NCBI GenBank assembly: GCA_030849465.1
Contig: JARVLF010000015.1
Span: forward strand, 1,240,001 to 1,304,000
Direction of reading: 5' to 3'
DNA length: 64,000 nucleotides
Source: Moesziomyces globuligerus
Lineage: Eukaryota; Basidiomycota; Ustilaginomycetes; Ustilaginales; Ustilaginaceae
Below, one piece after another: positions 20,479 to 30,051 of the stretch. How positions within the stretch are numbered: the stretch's first letter is position 1; every line of letters begins with the position of its first letter. The notes under the pieces are model-generated. The model did not search any database, had not been told where the DNA came from, and saw only the letters and a list, made by a program, of their open reading frames with translations. Both the position numbers and the translations under genes were made by a program.

Positions 20479-22407
20479 ATGCAGAGGGCTGGAGAGCATG
20501 ACGGGCCCGGCGACCGGGATACAGAAGCCGGCGTCGCGCACATGGAAGTCGACCTGACGCCGCCAAAGAAGCGCGCCAAATCGGCCCAGATCAGCCGCCA
20601 CACATCCGTGGAAGCCGACACGCCCCACGCTCCCACCGTGGCGCACTCCATTATCAAGCACGATCCCGAGACGCCTGTCGATTCTACCCTTGGAGCAGCC
20701 ATCACAGCGGCTGATGCAGTGAAGAGCGAGCCGGTCGAAGCCGGGCCGCTGTCGGCGACGCTACCTGCAGTCGACACCACGCCTGTTGCGATAAAGGCAG
20801 AGCCTGAGACATTCGATCCGGTCGCCGACCCTGCACTTGATCTGGTCGGAACACCTGTAGCCAAGAAGAAGAAGTCGAGTGCCGCAGCGAACAAGGCCAA
20901 AAAGGGAGCCAGCTCAAAGAAAGCATCAGCGTCGACGGCCGCGCACGCCGAAACGTCAGCATCTGGTCGGGGCAAGGTAAAGATCGAATCGAAGGCCACC
21001 TCCGTCGCCGCGATAGCGACGGAGGAAGAGGAAGAGGAGGACGATGCGCTCTACTGCGTTTGCAAGCGGCGGCAGGACGATGTGGAGGGCGGCATGATCG
21101 CATGCGACCGTTGCGATCAGTGGTATCACTACCGATGCATGGAGATCACGGAAGACGATGCCGAGCTGGTGGACCGATTCGTCTGTCCGCCGTGCCACGA
21201 GTTTACACCGGAGCGGACGACGTACAAGGCTGCCTGTGCACGCGCCGGATGCAGACATGCAGCACAGAAGCCGTTCAGCAAGTACTGCTCGGAGCGCTGT
21301 GGTGTGCTCGCGCTCTCGGCTCGACTGACCGCTTTGAAGGTGACCAAAAACAAGCAGGCTGTGGCCGTCTTCGAGGCAGACCCACGCGTCTTGGCTGCGA
21401 GGAAGACAGAGGCATACACACACCGGACGCACAGCTTTGCCGCACAGGAAGGATGGGCCAAGGTCGTCGGCAACGAGCTGGCGGAGGGCGCGACCGATGC
21501 AGCTACACAGCGGCTCGGTCTAGCAGGCGCATTTGCGCTCCTGCTCAACGAGGCCAAGCATCAGCCAACAGGAATCGGAGCAACGAACGGAACGGACGCC
21601 CCGGCATCGGCAGAAAATGGCTGGGGTTGGGACGCCAGGGAGAACGACCAGGCTTCGTCTGGCGATGACTCGTCCGCCACGAGTCTGATCGGCCTCGCTG
21701 AGCAGATGCGATTGGTTGCGCGCCAGATGGCTGCGGTCGACCTGGAGAAGACGCAGATCAACGCGCGCCTCGATCGGCTCGATCTGCGCAGCACGCTGCT
21801 TCACCTTGCCTCGGACCGCGTTCCCACGCTCACGCCAGCGCCAACCGCATCCGCACCCGCACCCGACACGGCCGATGCGGCGGACGAAGATCAAGAGATG
21901 GCGGACGAGGCACCGAAGAAGGCCAAGAAGAAAAAGGGCGCCAAGGGCCGAGCGAAAGACTCGGATGCGTCCTTGGGGCCGCTGTGCGGGTACGATCAGC
22001 GGCTGCATTGGGACGATCCAACGTTCGACGCATGGGCGCAGGCAGAGCCAGGACGCAGCATGCTCGTACACGAGCAGCCGCTCGATGGCCAGCTCGACGA
22101 CACGCCCGGCAGCGATCGGCTCGTCTGCGCATCGGTCAAGCGCAAGTGCAGACGCCACATCGACTGGTCCAACCTGTGTGAGCTTGCGCTCGATGCCGAA
22201 AAGACTGCCCTCAATGCCCACTCCCGCCTCCTCACCCACTCCAAGCTCGACCTCGCCGCTGCCAGTCAACGGCTCGAGGCCGAGTACGGCGCAGTGGCAC
22301 AGTTCGCCGAACAGCAGCGCGCAACAGCGCGCAGAGCCGCCGAGCAGCGCGACCAAGACATGGCGCGAGCCGTCGCCGCGCACGGAACGCGGCGCGCTGT
22401 AGACTAG
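20479..22407 (+). CDS. SPP1: Set1/COMPASS complex PHD-finger subunit Spp1 (CFP1/CXXC1 homologue)
   Basis: The product is 642 aa. Residues about 190-240 form a PHD finger: LYCVCKRRQDD, MIACDRCDQWYHYRCM, then FVCPPC, with the Tyr and Trp expected of an H3K4me3-binding cage. Next comes the CFP1/Spp1-specific Cys/His block (CARAGCRHAAQKPFSKYCSERCGV), followed by a helical region and a late cysteine motif (KRKCRRHIDWSNLCELALDAEK) also found in this family. The role is to recruit and stimulate the Set1 H3K4 methyltransferase at promoters. The N-terminus is Ala/Lys-rich and disordered, with MEVDLTPPKKRAK as a likely nuclear signal. No CXXC domain is seen, as in yeast Spp1. ATG at 20479 has A at -3; the longer frame from 20407 starts with TTG. 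The stop is 56 bp from the convergent neighbour's stop. Confidence 0.9.
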   Translation: MQRAGEHDGPGDRDTEAGVAHMEVDLTPPKKRAKSAQISRHTSVEADTPHAPTVAHSIIKHDPETPVDSTLGAAITAADAVKSEPVEAGPLSATLPAVDTTPVAIKAEPETFDPVADPALDLVGTPVAKKKKSSAAANKAKKGASSKKASASTAAHAETSASGRGKVKIESKATSVAAIATEEEEEEDDALYCVCKRRQDDVEGGMIACDRCDQWYHYRCMEITEDDAELVDRFVCPPCHEFTPERTTYKAACARAGCRHAAQKPFSKYCSERCGVLALSARLTALKVTKNKQAVAVFEADPRVLAARKTEAYTHRTHSFAAQEGWAKVVGNELAEGATDAATQRLGLAGAFALLLNEAKHQPTGIGATNGTDAPASAENGWGWDARENDQASSGDDSSATSLIGLAEQMRLVARQMAAVDLEKTQINARLDRLDLRSTLLHLASDRVPTLTPAPTASAPAPDTADAADEDQEMADEAPKKAKKKKGAKGRAKDSDASLGPLCGYDQRLHWDDPTFDAWAQAEPGRSMLVHEQPLDGQLDDTPGSDRLVCASVKRKCRRHIDWSNLCELALDAEKTALNAHSRLLTHSKLDLAAASQRLEAEYGAVAQFAEQQRATARRAAEQRDQDMARAVAAHGTRRAVD

Positions 22408-22463
22408 ACGCAAAGAAAGTCGCATTGAGGAGAGAGGGGTATCTGTGCTCGTGAGTTCCCGGG

Positions 22464-24071
22464 CTAGTGGGTGCGTGGTTTGGTCGGGTTGAGGATGTTG
22501 TCGATGATCTGTAGGCGTTCGTGAGACGACTTCCTGCGCGCCCCTTCCGCGAGTGCCTCGGTGACGCGACCAGCGACCTTGGCCAGCGTGGCCGGAGCAC
22601 CCTTTGCACCCAGCTCGTCGGTGATGTGTTGGAGGCTGGTGACCCTTGCGACAAAGTGCGAGGCGACGCGATCGTCGCGCGCGAAAAAGTACATGGGCAG
22701 CGGATTGGCCAGGTCCACCAACTCGTTCTCCGACCCGACGCTCTTATGCACCGCCTCGAGCTGCGAGTTCTTGAGCCTGATGAGCGACCAGAGCGACATG
22801 AGCAGCAGATCCGACTGCGCATTCGCCACGTAGTCCTTGACCGCAGCCACCTTGTCGGTCTTGTGCCGCAGCGAGTCGGTGACAAACTGCATCACCTGCG
22901 ACCTGGCCCGCGCGACCGGATCCGCCCCTCCATCCACGCCCGCCGCCGCCGAGTACCTCGCTGCCAAACAATGTGCTACGTCCTCGATAGCCGAGTGCAG
23001 AAACGGCGAGCCTTCGGACATGACGAGCACCTGCAGATAAGAGGCAAGCAGCGCGTTCTGGTCCTTGAAAATGCTATGGTCGATGGCTAGCTTGAGGTTG
23101 ACGCGCACCTTCCGCAACCTCGCCATCGTCCTCGGGTCCAGCTGCAGCCGTTTGGGCTTCTTGACCTTGGTCACCTGCGCGCCAATCGCCTCCGCACCGG
23201 ATGCGTTCTCGTACTCGTCTTCACCGTCCGGGAGTTGGTTGACGAACTTGGAGAGCGCACCGACCAGCACGATCGCAACACCCTCCCAGCCCTTTCCCAG
23301 CGAGATCGCGTAGCCCAGCGGCGTAGATGACGAGCCTCCTGCCTGTGCTGCGGCGGCCGACGTCTTGGCGGCGCTACCGCCATGCGCGAGGTCGAGAAGC
23401 AGGTCGAAATTCGCCGTGCGGATCGCTAGAATCGTCTCCATGTCCTTTCGATCGATCGCCTTGAGCAGGTCGTGCGTTTCGTACTCCCTGTGCGGCATGA
23501 CACCCGCTGTCTTCCCCCTGCTCTCTTCCGAGGTCGAGTCCTCCTTGTGCGCCCGACTTTCTTGGTCTACAACTGCGCCAGACAGGTGGCCTGGCTCGCG
23601 GCCCGAGTCGTCGCTGTCCGAGTCCGGAGCGCGCACGACGATGCGTGAGAGCAGGAGGGCGAGCAGCGCGTTGCCGCGATTCGCATCGCTGCGCTCTCCC
23701 AGCAACTTGGGATCGAGATCGAAGTTGAGATGCATCTCCTGCAGCGCTGCGCGCAGCCATTCTCGAGCCTCTTGCATATCCTCGCCGGGCAGCAGCCGTT
23801 CCACCTGTTCGTCCGGCACCGAAGGGAAGCTCGAGATGTGCTTCAGATCCGCCGTCGACACGGCTGCTCTAATGGAAGGTCTCGGAGGAGCGTGGGGCCT
23901 GTCCGCTTCGCTTACAGCTGAGCTTGATGCGGATGTTCGCTGTGCCTGGGTGCGAAAGCTGAGTGCGCGCTCGACGAACGATGCCGCTTGGTGGAAGCCG
24001 CTCTTAGTCGCCGTAGACGCCTTGGGCGCAGTCGCGTCCGGTGTGTGAAAACTCGATCCGGAGGCCTCCAT
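22464..24071 (-). CDS. conserved hypothetical protein with ankyrin-like segment
   Basis: The product is 535 aa with no confident named family. Residues 1-90 are Ser/Ala-rich. The middle (about residues 200-290) has a pattern like one or two ankyrin repeats: THDLLKAIDRKDMETILAIR, FDLLLDLAHG, then TPLGYAISLGKGWEGVAIVLVGAL. The rest is all-helical, ending EGARRKSSHERLQIIDNILNP. Its even, globular composition contrasts with the disordered neighbours and argues for a real, folded protein. A cytosolic adaptor role would be a guess. The start is ATG at 24071; no intron is seen. Confidence 0.75.
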   Translation of the reverse strand: MEASGSSFHTPDATAPKASTATKSGFHQAASFVERALSFRTQAQRTSASSSAVSEADRPHAPPRPSIRAAVSTADLKHISSFPSVPDEQVERLLPGEDMQEAREWLRAALQEMHLNFDLDPKLLGERSDANRGNALLALLLSRIVVRAPDSDSDDSGREPGHLSGAVVDQESRAHKEDSTSEESRGKTAGVMPHREYETHDLLKAIDRKDMETILAIRTANFDLLLDLAHGGSAAKTSAAAAQAGGSSSTPLGYAISLGKGWEGVAIVLVGALSKFVNQLPDGEDEYENASGAEAIGAQVTKVKKPKRLQLDPRTMARLRKVRVNLKLAIDHSIFKDQNALLASYLQVLVMSEGSPFLHSAIEDVAHCLAARYSAAAGVDGGADPVARARSQVMQFVTDSLRHKTDKVAAVKDYVANAQSDLLLMSLWSLIRLKNSQLEAVHKSVGSENELVDLANPLPMYFFARDDRVASHFVARVTSLQHITDELGAKGAPATLAKVAGRVTEALAEGARRKSSHERLQIIDNILNPTKPRTH

Positions 24072-24862
24072 GGTTGAACGATGGTCGCTAATGGCGCAAT
24101 GATGCTGATGCAGTACCTCACGGTGAGTGGTGGCGGAACGCTAGGAATCGCACAGCTCCTCAAGTCACGACTCGGCCATTCCAGCCTGGACCGGTTGGGA
24201 GTGTCTGTGCGCTCAGCCGAGACTCCAGAAAGGATGTGGAGGCTTCAGCGGGAACAGCCAAAAATAATCTGCCGTAGAGGACAGTAGCCTGCCTCTGATA
24301 AACCCTGCGAGAAATAAATTGGGCAAGAAAAGATGGGCGAAATTACCACAACGAAATGTTGACATGGATGGCGACAACCTTCATCCGTACGAAGTCTGCG
24401 GCGACGACGTCCGATTACAAACAGGAAGGCTTTGATCTTGACGGATCAAAGCCAGCTGGCCTACGGAAGACACGACTGTAAGCCGAAGGCGTGGACAATT
24501 GGTACCTTTGTGCGAAAGAATTGGCTGCGCACGCTCAAAATGGAAGTGGGTTGTTCCGTTCCAATCTGCACAGGCTCGACTGGGCTCGCTGGGTACTTAT
24601 GATCTCCGTGATGCGGATAGTGGAATGACTCCCAAGATCGAGTATCATGCATGACCTTCCCGCTTTCTTTGCCCTCTCTTATGAAGCGTTCCAGAACAAA
24701 GTATCTGTAACCAGGTGAGTGATCTCAAGATCTTAAATGTAAAGGACGAGCAAGTGGGCGTCTTTGATTCTCGATCTTTCGAGTAGGGTAACAGTGGTGG
24801 AAGTCCTCAAGCATCTTACCCACTCTGTACAAGATCGAAGACGATAGAAAGCGAATCACGAC
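24072..24862. other. intergenic region upstream of the small secreted peptide gene
   Basis: More AT-rich than most of the window. No gene is supported. It contains a perfect 10-bp hairpin (24428-24453) and several short AT-rich palindromes such as AAGATCTT near 24727. It probably includes the upstream control region of the peptide gene. Confidence 0.5.
24428..24453. repeat. perfect 10-bp inverted repeat
   Basis: GGCTTTGATC (24428-24437) and its exact reverse complement GATCAAAGCC (24444-24453) flank a 6-base loop. It could be a dimeric transcription-factor site or an RNA hairpin. Confidence 0.5.
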
Positions 24863-24868
24863 TATAAG
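24863..24868 (+). promoter_or_regulatory. TATA box of the small secreted peptide gene
   Basis: TATAAG about 100 bp before the ATG at 24965, a suitable position for a fungal core promoter with a short leader. Confidence 0.45.
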
Positions 24869-24964
24869 AGCTCTGTTCGAAGCGGAGGCTCCTTCCTCTC
24901 CTCTCCATCGATCTTCCCCCGCCCCAGATCCTCAACGACGTCCACCCTGTAGCCTCTGGTCATC

Positions 24965-25281
24965 ATGGTACAGATCTCTACCGCAACTCGGGCAGCGCTC
25001 ATGCTTGTGCTGTTCGTCAGCTTGACGGCTCTGCTTGCGCAAAACGCTTCCGCAGCTCCCTTGCCCGGCCGCGACGGGTACGTTCGTCTTCCGCCGAAGA
25101 TGACAGTCGGAAAGTACCTGGAAAAGCCCATCAAGACCAATCCTTGGTCAAAGGTCAAGAAGTAAGTCCGGTATCAAAGCATGCGAAAGTAGGCCGAAGG
25201 GGTTCGCAGGTGCTGACAAGGCTATTTCACTACGACGTCGTGCTTGGCAGGCTCTTGAACATCTTTCCGAAAAAGTGGTAG
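24965..25281 (+). CDS. small cationic secreted peptide (75 aa), effector or antimicrobial candidate; two exons
   Basis: Residues 1-30 are a textbook signal peptide: MVQISTATRA, a hydrophobic core ALMLVLFVSLTALL, and an NASA|AP cleavage site. The mature 45-residue peptide has 9 Lys and 2 Arg against one Asp and one Glu, no cysteine, and ends SKVKKLLNIFPKKW. Exon 1 is 24965-25161 and exon 2 is 25251-25281. The 89-nt intron starts GTAAGT, has a GTGCTGAC branch site and ends TTGGCAG. If the intron is kept, translation stops at once at a TAA inside the donor, giving a 66-aa form without the Trp-ending tail. A net charge of about +9 suggests membrane or nucleic-acid binding. It might be a virulence effector, an antimicrobial peptide, or a surface peptide. 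No homologue is known to me. Confidence 0.7.
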
Positions 25282-25956
25282 AGCTCAGCAGTCTTACTGG
25301 TCTTCGACACGAAGCTTTGATTGGTGCTATTGGTCTCTCATCTACCTTGCGCTTGCGCCACACACTCCTTTACTGTTCCAACGCTGTTTCTTGAGCCGTT
25401 TTTCATTCTCGGCGTAAAAATCGACGCTCTTTTTGTTGTAGCCCTTGAGCGTTTGCTTTTGTCAATTTCGAATGGCTTGGCGTGGGATGCAGTGGGCTTG
25501 GTAAACGCGAGTCAGCGTAGCTCTGCCACCATCCTGCCGTCCTTGTGTGCTGTGTCCTCTGGAACGGATTTCCGGAAGATGCGAGTTTGGCCATGTGGGT
25601 GAACCGGAGGACCGGAGACCTCGAGGGCGTGCGTGCATCATGTGGCGTTGCAGAAGTGGCAGATACCTGCTTGCTCATCTCCATCGCCTCGTCAGAGACC
25701 AGCCGTGAAAAGCCCTGAGAGGCATTCATGCAGTGACGGGGGACGTCACCAGATATCTCCTCCGTCACTCACATCCCGTCTCGTTCGTCCACGGACGTCA
25801 TCCTTATCGGAGCAGGGCTATGATAACTTAAGTATCGCTGTTCCGAGCGGACACACACTTCTCGTGTCGGGCAGAGACCATTTTATATTCCGAATCGAAG
25901 CAAGTTTAGGGAAGGAGCATTTCCAGGTGACAGGAGAAGGCATGACTTTACAAGCT
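25282..25956. other. intergenic region between convergent secreted-protein genes
   Basis: Separates the 3' ends of the peptide gene and the cutinase-like gene. Short frames on both strands are not convincing. Nothing recognised. Confidence 0.5.
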
Positions 25957-26631
25957 CTAAGCACGGAGGTTCTTGATGGCAAAGTTAGCGCCCATGGACT
26001 GGACGCTGGAGTCGAACGGGTAGGACAGGTGCTGAGGAGTGACACCGACGCCCGACGAGATGTCGCAGACGCCGTCGCCGAGGATGCAAATGTCGAGAGT
26101 CTTGGAAACCCAGTTGCTCGGCACGCCCTCGCCGAAGGCAGCAAAGACTCCAGTGGCGGAGAAGGTGGACTTGCCGCCTTTGCCATCGACGTTGCAGGCG
26201 AGGTTGGGCTTGTGCAGAGGGTTTCCGATCAGGATGACTCCCTTGACAGCGTCGAATTCGGCGCCCTTAAGCTCAGGGAGTGCGTTGCATGTGGCGGTGG
26301 CACCCTGAGAGTAGCCCTCGAGAATGAAGCAGGTGCTGGGGTCGGCAGCCAAATCGCTCCTGATGCGGGCGATGATGTTCTCCGTGCCCTGCTCGGAGTT
26401 CTGGGCCACGAAGGCCGGGTAGACGGTGCTGTATTGAGATCCGCCCGAAACAGTGGAGAGGATGCGCGTGTTCATGGTACGGAAACCGAGAGAGGGGCCC
26501 TGAGGCTCATTGGTGCCGCGCGTGTCGATGATGGTGTACTTCGAACAGCCAGCTCGCTTCTCGAGAGGCGCACTCTGGACTAGACCGGCAGCAGCCAGCA
26601 CAAGAGCAGCGAAGGTCGACTTGAACTGCAT
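25957..26631 (-). CDS. cutinase-like secreted polyesterase
   Basis: The product is 224 aa, a cutinase (CAZy CE5) with an alpha/beta-hydrolase fold. Residues 1-20 are a signal peptide, followed by a six-residue propeptide ending in the Kex2-type site EKR (24-26); the mature protein would start at AGC. The catalytic Ser is S108 in GYSQG, the Asp is probably D186 in GDGVC, and the His is H201 in TPQHLSY. Paired cysteines at 29/101 and 182/189 fit the usual disulfides. Its layout and many stretches (TRGTNEPQGPS, GVILIGNP, VPSNWVSKTLDIC) recall the cutinase-like enzyme PaE of Pseudozyma antarctica, which degrades biodegradable polyesters. The natural role is probably hydrolysis of plant cutin or surface lipids. 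ATG 26631 is chosen because the signal peptide begins there; an upstream in-frame extension destroys it. Confidence 0.9.
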   Translation of the reverse strand: MQFKSTFAALVLAAAGLVQSAPLEKRAGCSKYTIIDTRGTNEPQGPSLGFRTMNTRILSTVSGGSQYSTVYPAFVAQNSEQGTENIIARIRSDLAADPSTCFILEGYSQGATATCNALPELKGAEFDAVKGVILIGNPLHKPNLACNVDGKGGKSTFSATGVFAAFGEGVPSNWVSKTLDICILGDGVCDISSGVGVTPQHLSYPFDSSVQSMGANFAIKNLRA

Positions 26632-26738
26632 CGTGGACAAGGATAGGCAAAGGAGTCGGGAAAGGGAGATAGGAAGATGTTTAGGGGAGAGACTTGATTT
26701 GCGATGCGGACTGATGGACTGACGGACGAATATGGTGG

Positions 26739-26746
26739 CTATATAT
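26739..26746 (-). promoter_or_regulatory. TATA box of the cutinase-like gene
   Basis: The - strand reads CATATATAGCC here, about 110 bp upstream of the ATG. Confidence 0.45.
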
Positions 26747-29700
26747 GCGATTGGTGCGCCATCATGACTCCCTTCGGAAGTCACAGGAGCCGCCTGCTAC
26801 GCTGCACTACGAGCTGCCTGCTTGGCTGCACCACCTTGGATTCGGAGCTCGCGCTGCCGGCAGCGTCTTCCGACGGATACACGATCGGCATATCAGCTCG
26901 GAAAACGGAGGCAACAACCCACCCCAGCTACCGCAAGGTTAAGGTGCTGACCGCCGAGAAGGCCGGTGAAGACGAGATAGTGAGAGGGAGCTATTGGGCT
27001 CGTTGCCATGCTCGCCAGATGGACTCCTCAGTTCGGGATCCGAAAACGGAAAGTAGCCAAGCTCGGCACCCAGGGTCCGGGTGCGTTTCTGGACGCGAAC
27101 GCCAAGCGGCCTTAGGATGTTTCAGGCCATGAGATTAGCTTGATCTACGCGGAAGAAGCCAGGCTCGGCTGCGCTCTTGGAAGTAAGTTCGGGCGGGCCA
27201 ACGCAACGGAACGGAAGTGCATGATCCGGAGGCGGGGGGATTTGCGCATGGGAGCGATCCGGCCTCGCTTCCAAAACCATACCTTCTCGGTCAGATCCTG
27301 TTTCATCGGCAAGAGTATAGCTTCGATCGGAGCACGCAACTTCCAACACCATGGGTTTGAGGAAGAGCCATGTAGACCGACCATTCCACGAACCAATGCT
27401 AGAGACCGGGCGTGTCTCGCGTGCGCCCTTTAAACGCATCATCGGCCCAGCATCCGCAGATCCCGAATGACTCGAGGCGCCTTGAGCGAACAATAGGGGG
27501 TCTGAGAGATCAACGCCCTCAGTTGCTGCTGGCGGCGTAAAGGGGACTTACGATTTTGCGAGTTTGCGGGCTGCGAGTGCAACGACACGAGGTCAGCTGA
27601 TTGGTGTGGAACGGCCGAGGCGCTCGGTTGAACGCACAAAGGGCACCATGCCCAGCGAGTGTCACTGCCACCGTCACGCTTCGCTTGGATGCGAGTTTTG
27701 GCAAAAGCGGAGCAGCGCCATCTTATCCCGCGGATCTGGACGGGTGGCTCGGCGAATGGCAGGCACTAAATTCAATTGGCATCTCGAGGTAGCAAAGTGC
27801 TGTGCTCTTTCGAAATGTGGCTGTGGGACCTGGATCGGACAGACTGACGAGGAAAGCGTGCGACCCTCAAGCATGGCCGTTGCCAAGGACAGTGAGCCGG
27901 AGATGTCTGTCGGCGTGCAGAGAGGCGGCTCTAACGGAAGGCTGCGGTGACAACGGAACGAAGCGACTCATGCCGGATGCCAATTTAGCGTGGTTTAGCA
28001 AGGGGGTGATTTTGCGGAACAGCGCGGTGCCAAGAGAACATGAAGAGACGGAGCCCGATACGTTTCGAACCTTTCACTTCGGGGGCCGAAGGTGATCCCG
28101 ACAATGTTCCCGACATGATATGTCTAAGAAGTAAGCGTGGCGTCTTCCGAATGCGCTGTTGCCGCTGATGAGCGCCGCCCAAACGACGCCAGGCAAGGTG
28201 GTGGATCTTCGATCGAATAGCGCGCGTGTGAGACATCGAGTGGACGCCATCGGGAGCTAAATCCAGTCGCAATTTGTGAGGCGGACTGACGCGTTTGCTA
28301 CCGCTGGTGCAACACGACGCGGAATGCACATGCAGAGTGAGCATCGACGCCCTCGGATGATGTAACCCGCAGAATGGTTGTTGACGCACTTGAACCCGAC
28401 AAGTTAAATCTGACAACGAGCGGGGAAAGCTTACATGATCCTGACCAGCCTGGCCAGCGAGCCCGATCGCGGTTCGATCTGACGAGATCCGGCATGGGTG
28501 TGCAGCTAAGCCGGTCGGCCATGCGCGGTTAGGCGAGATGAAGGAGGCGGCCGAATTGGCAACTTGCTCGGCTGCTGGGGTTCGTCCGAAGAGACGCTAA
28601 GCGCGCGTGCACATGCACGCGTGCGTAGCCGGCAACCTTGAGCGCACCGGCCAGCCCCACCGCCCCACCAAGTCTGGAGTGCTGCCGACACGTCGCGGCG
28701 TTGGTTGACAGGGACTGCTCGGAACCTTCTCCGCGAGTAGAGTACCGCGCCCGTTAGAGTGGGTCAGATGCACTCGCAGCATGTTGATTGTGTGACCATG
28801 AAGTGCCCCTTCAGCGCTAGGGGCCTGTGCAGCAGTGGGCTCCACTGGACGGTGGCGGTGGAGGCAACCAACGAAAAACGCCGATGCGCTCGTTCGGAGA
28901 GAAAATCCATGGAATTGAAGCTGCGCCTTTGGTTCTGAAGTCGGGTTAGGGTAACAGAGCTGGGGTCCGGCTTTTTGGCCCGAGAGCGAGAAAAGAAAAC
29001 AGGCGCGCGTCGTCCGCGTCGGGCGAAAGTTCATTCCGTCCAGACAGCCGAGCCTCGTCCGAGCCGACATGCATGGGCCGTGCTTCACCTCGCGGCTCTT
29101 CCGCACCTGCAATGCTCAGCACACTCCGGAAAGCGTGGCGGAAAGCAATCGACGTGCAGCTGGCTTACAGGATTCTAACTTATGCACCTGAAGCAAAGCG
29201 TGAAAATGACAACACGAGCGGCTGCTGAGCAAAGAATAGCAGCAAACGCGGTGGTGGCAAAGCCAACCGCTATCTTGGTGCCGACGCCGAGGCGTGGGAT
29301 TGCGCACTCGGACAGCATGCCCATGCACCGTCTCGCCAACCCACTTCGCTAACGCTGCTTGCATGGCCGTCCGCTCCGAACGCCGTTTGAGGCGCCGTTG
29401 GCAGATCCCATTCGTCCACCGGCCAATTTCTCATTTCCCCTCTCCTCCTCGCCCCCCACGACCACACCCTCATGCCCCGACCTTTCCCCTCTCCAGCTCG
29501 CTCTCGCGTAGCCGAGCACGGAGCCCCCTGATCCTGACCCCAACTTGCGTCACCTTCCTCTCCCTCCTCTCTCGCCTCGACCGTGGTTGGGCTAGAGACC
29601 ATAACACACATCTTCGCCTCGCTCCCTAGACGAGCACCGCATGCTCAACCTCCCCCGCTCCGTCCTCGCTTCCACTCAACCTTCGTCTATTCTCAACCCC

Positions 29701-29980
29701 CCACTCCCCTCTTCCCCACGCGCTGTCTCCTGGTTGGCTACCCCAAGACGGAATCCGTCGGTACTCGACCACGCCACTGTGACGACCGCGTTGCTCGCCC
29801 TAGCCGACCTGCCATCCAGACTCTTGGCGCTTCACCTCCCCCGACTCAGCTTCGCTCATCCTTCCGTACAGAAACGTTCCGCAGCCTGCCCCCAAACCAA
29901 CAATCGACTCACACCGGCGATTTCAGCGCCCGGACCGAGGCACAATAGCCGGTGCTTCGTGGCAAGGCCATCTCCTCTCC
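26747..29980. other. 3.2 kb gene-poor region between cutinase and beta-glucosidase genes
   Basis: No gene is supported on either strand. The frames present are short and mutually overlapping. The last 600 bases before the beta-glucosidase are strongly pyrimidine-rich (for example 29430-29520), typical of a long fungal promoter or leader. A near-palindrome lies at 28604-28621. A 114-codon ATG frame (29641-29985) could be an upstream frame of the beta-glucosidase transcript. No transposon signature, terminal repeat or tRNA was found. Confidence 0.45.
28604..28621. repeat. 18-bp near-perfect palindrome
   Basis: CGCGTGCA and its reverse complement TGCACGCG, separated by CA, inside the gene-poor region. 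Confidence 0.45.
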
Positions 29981-29986
29981 TTTAAA
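29981..29986 (+). promoter_or_regulatory. TATA-like box of the GH3 gene
   Basis: TTTAAA about 65 bp before the start codon. Confidence 0.3.
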
Positions 29987-30051
29987 TTCCTCCCATTGTG
30001 GTCGATTCTCGTTGCCACAGTCCCCAGCATCCGACAGACGATCATACCAAG

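Noticed and set aside
26632..26784. N-terminal extension of the cutinase-like protein
   Set aside because: It would bury the signal peptide behind 51 residues and read through the TATA box.
28460..28490. Possible tRNA B-box (GGTTCGATC)
   Set aside because: No matching A box, anticodon arm or acceptor stem around it. A similar look at other GTTCGA-like sites also gave no tRNA.
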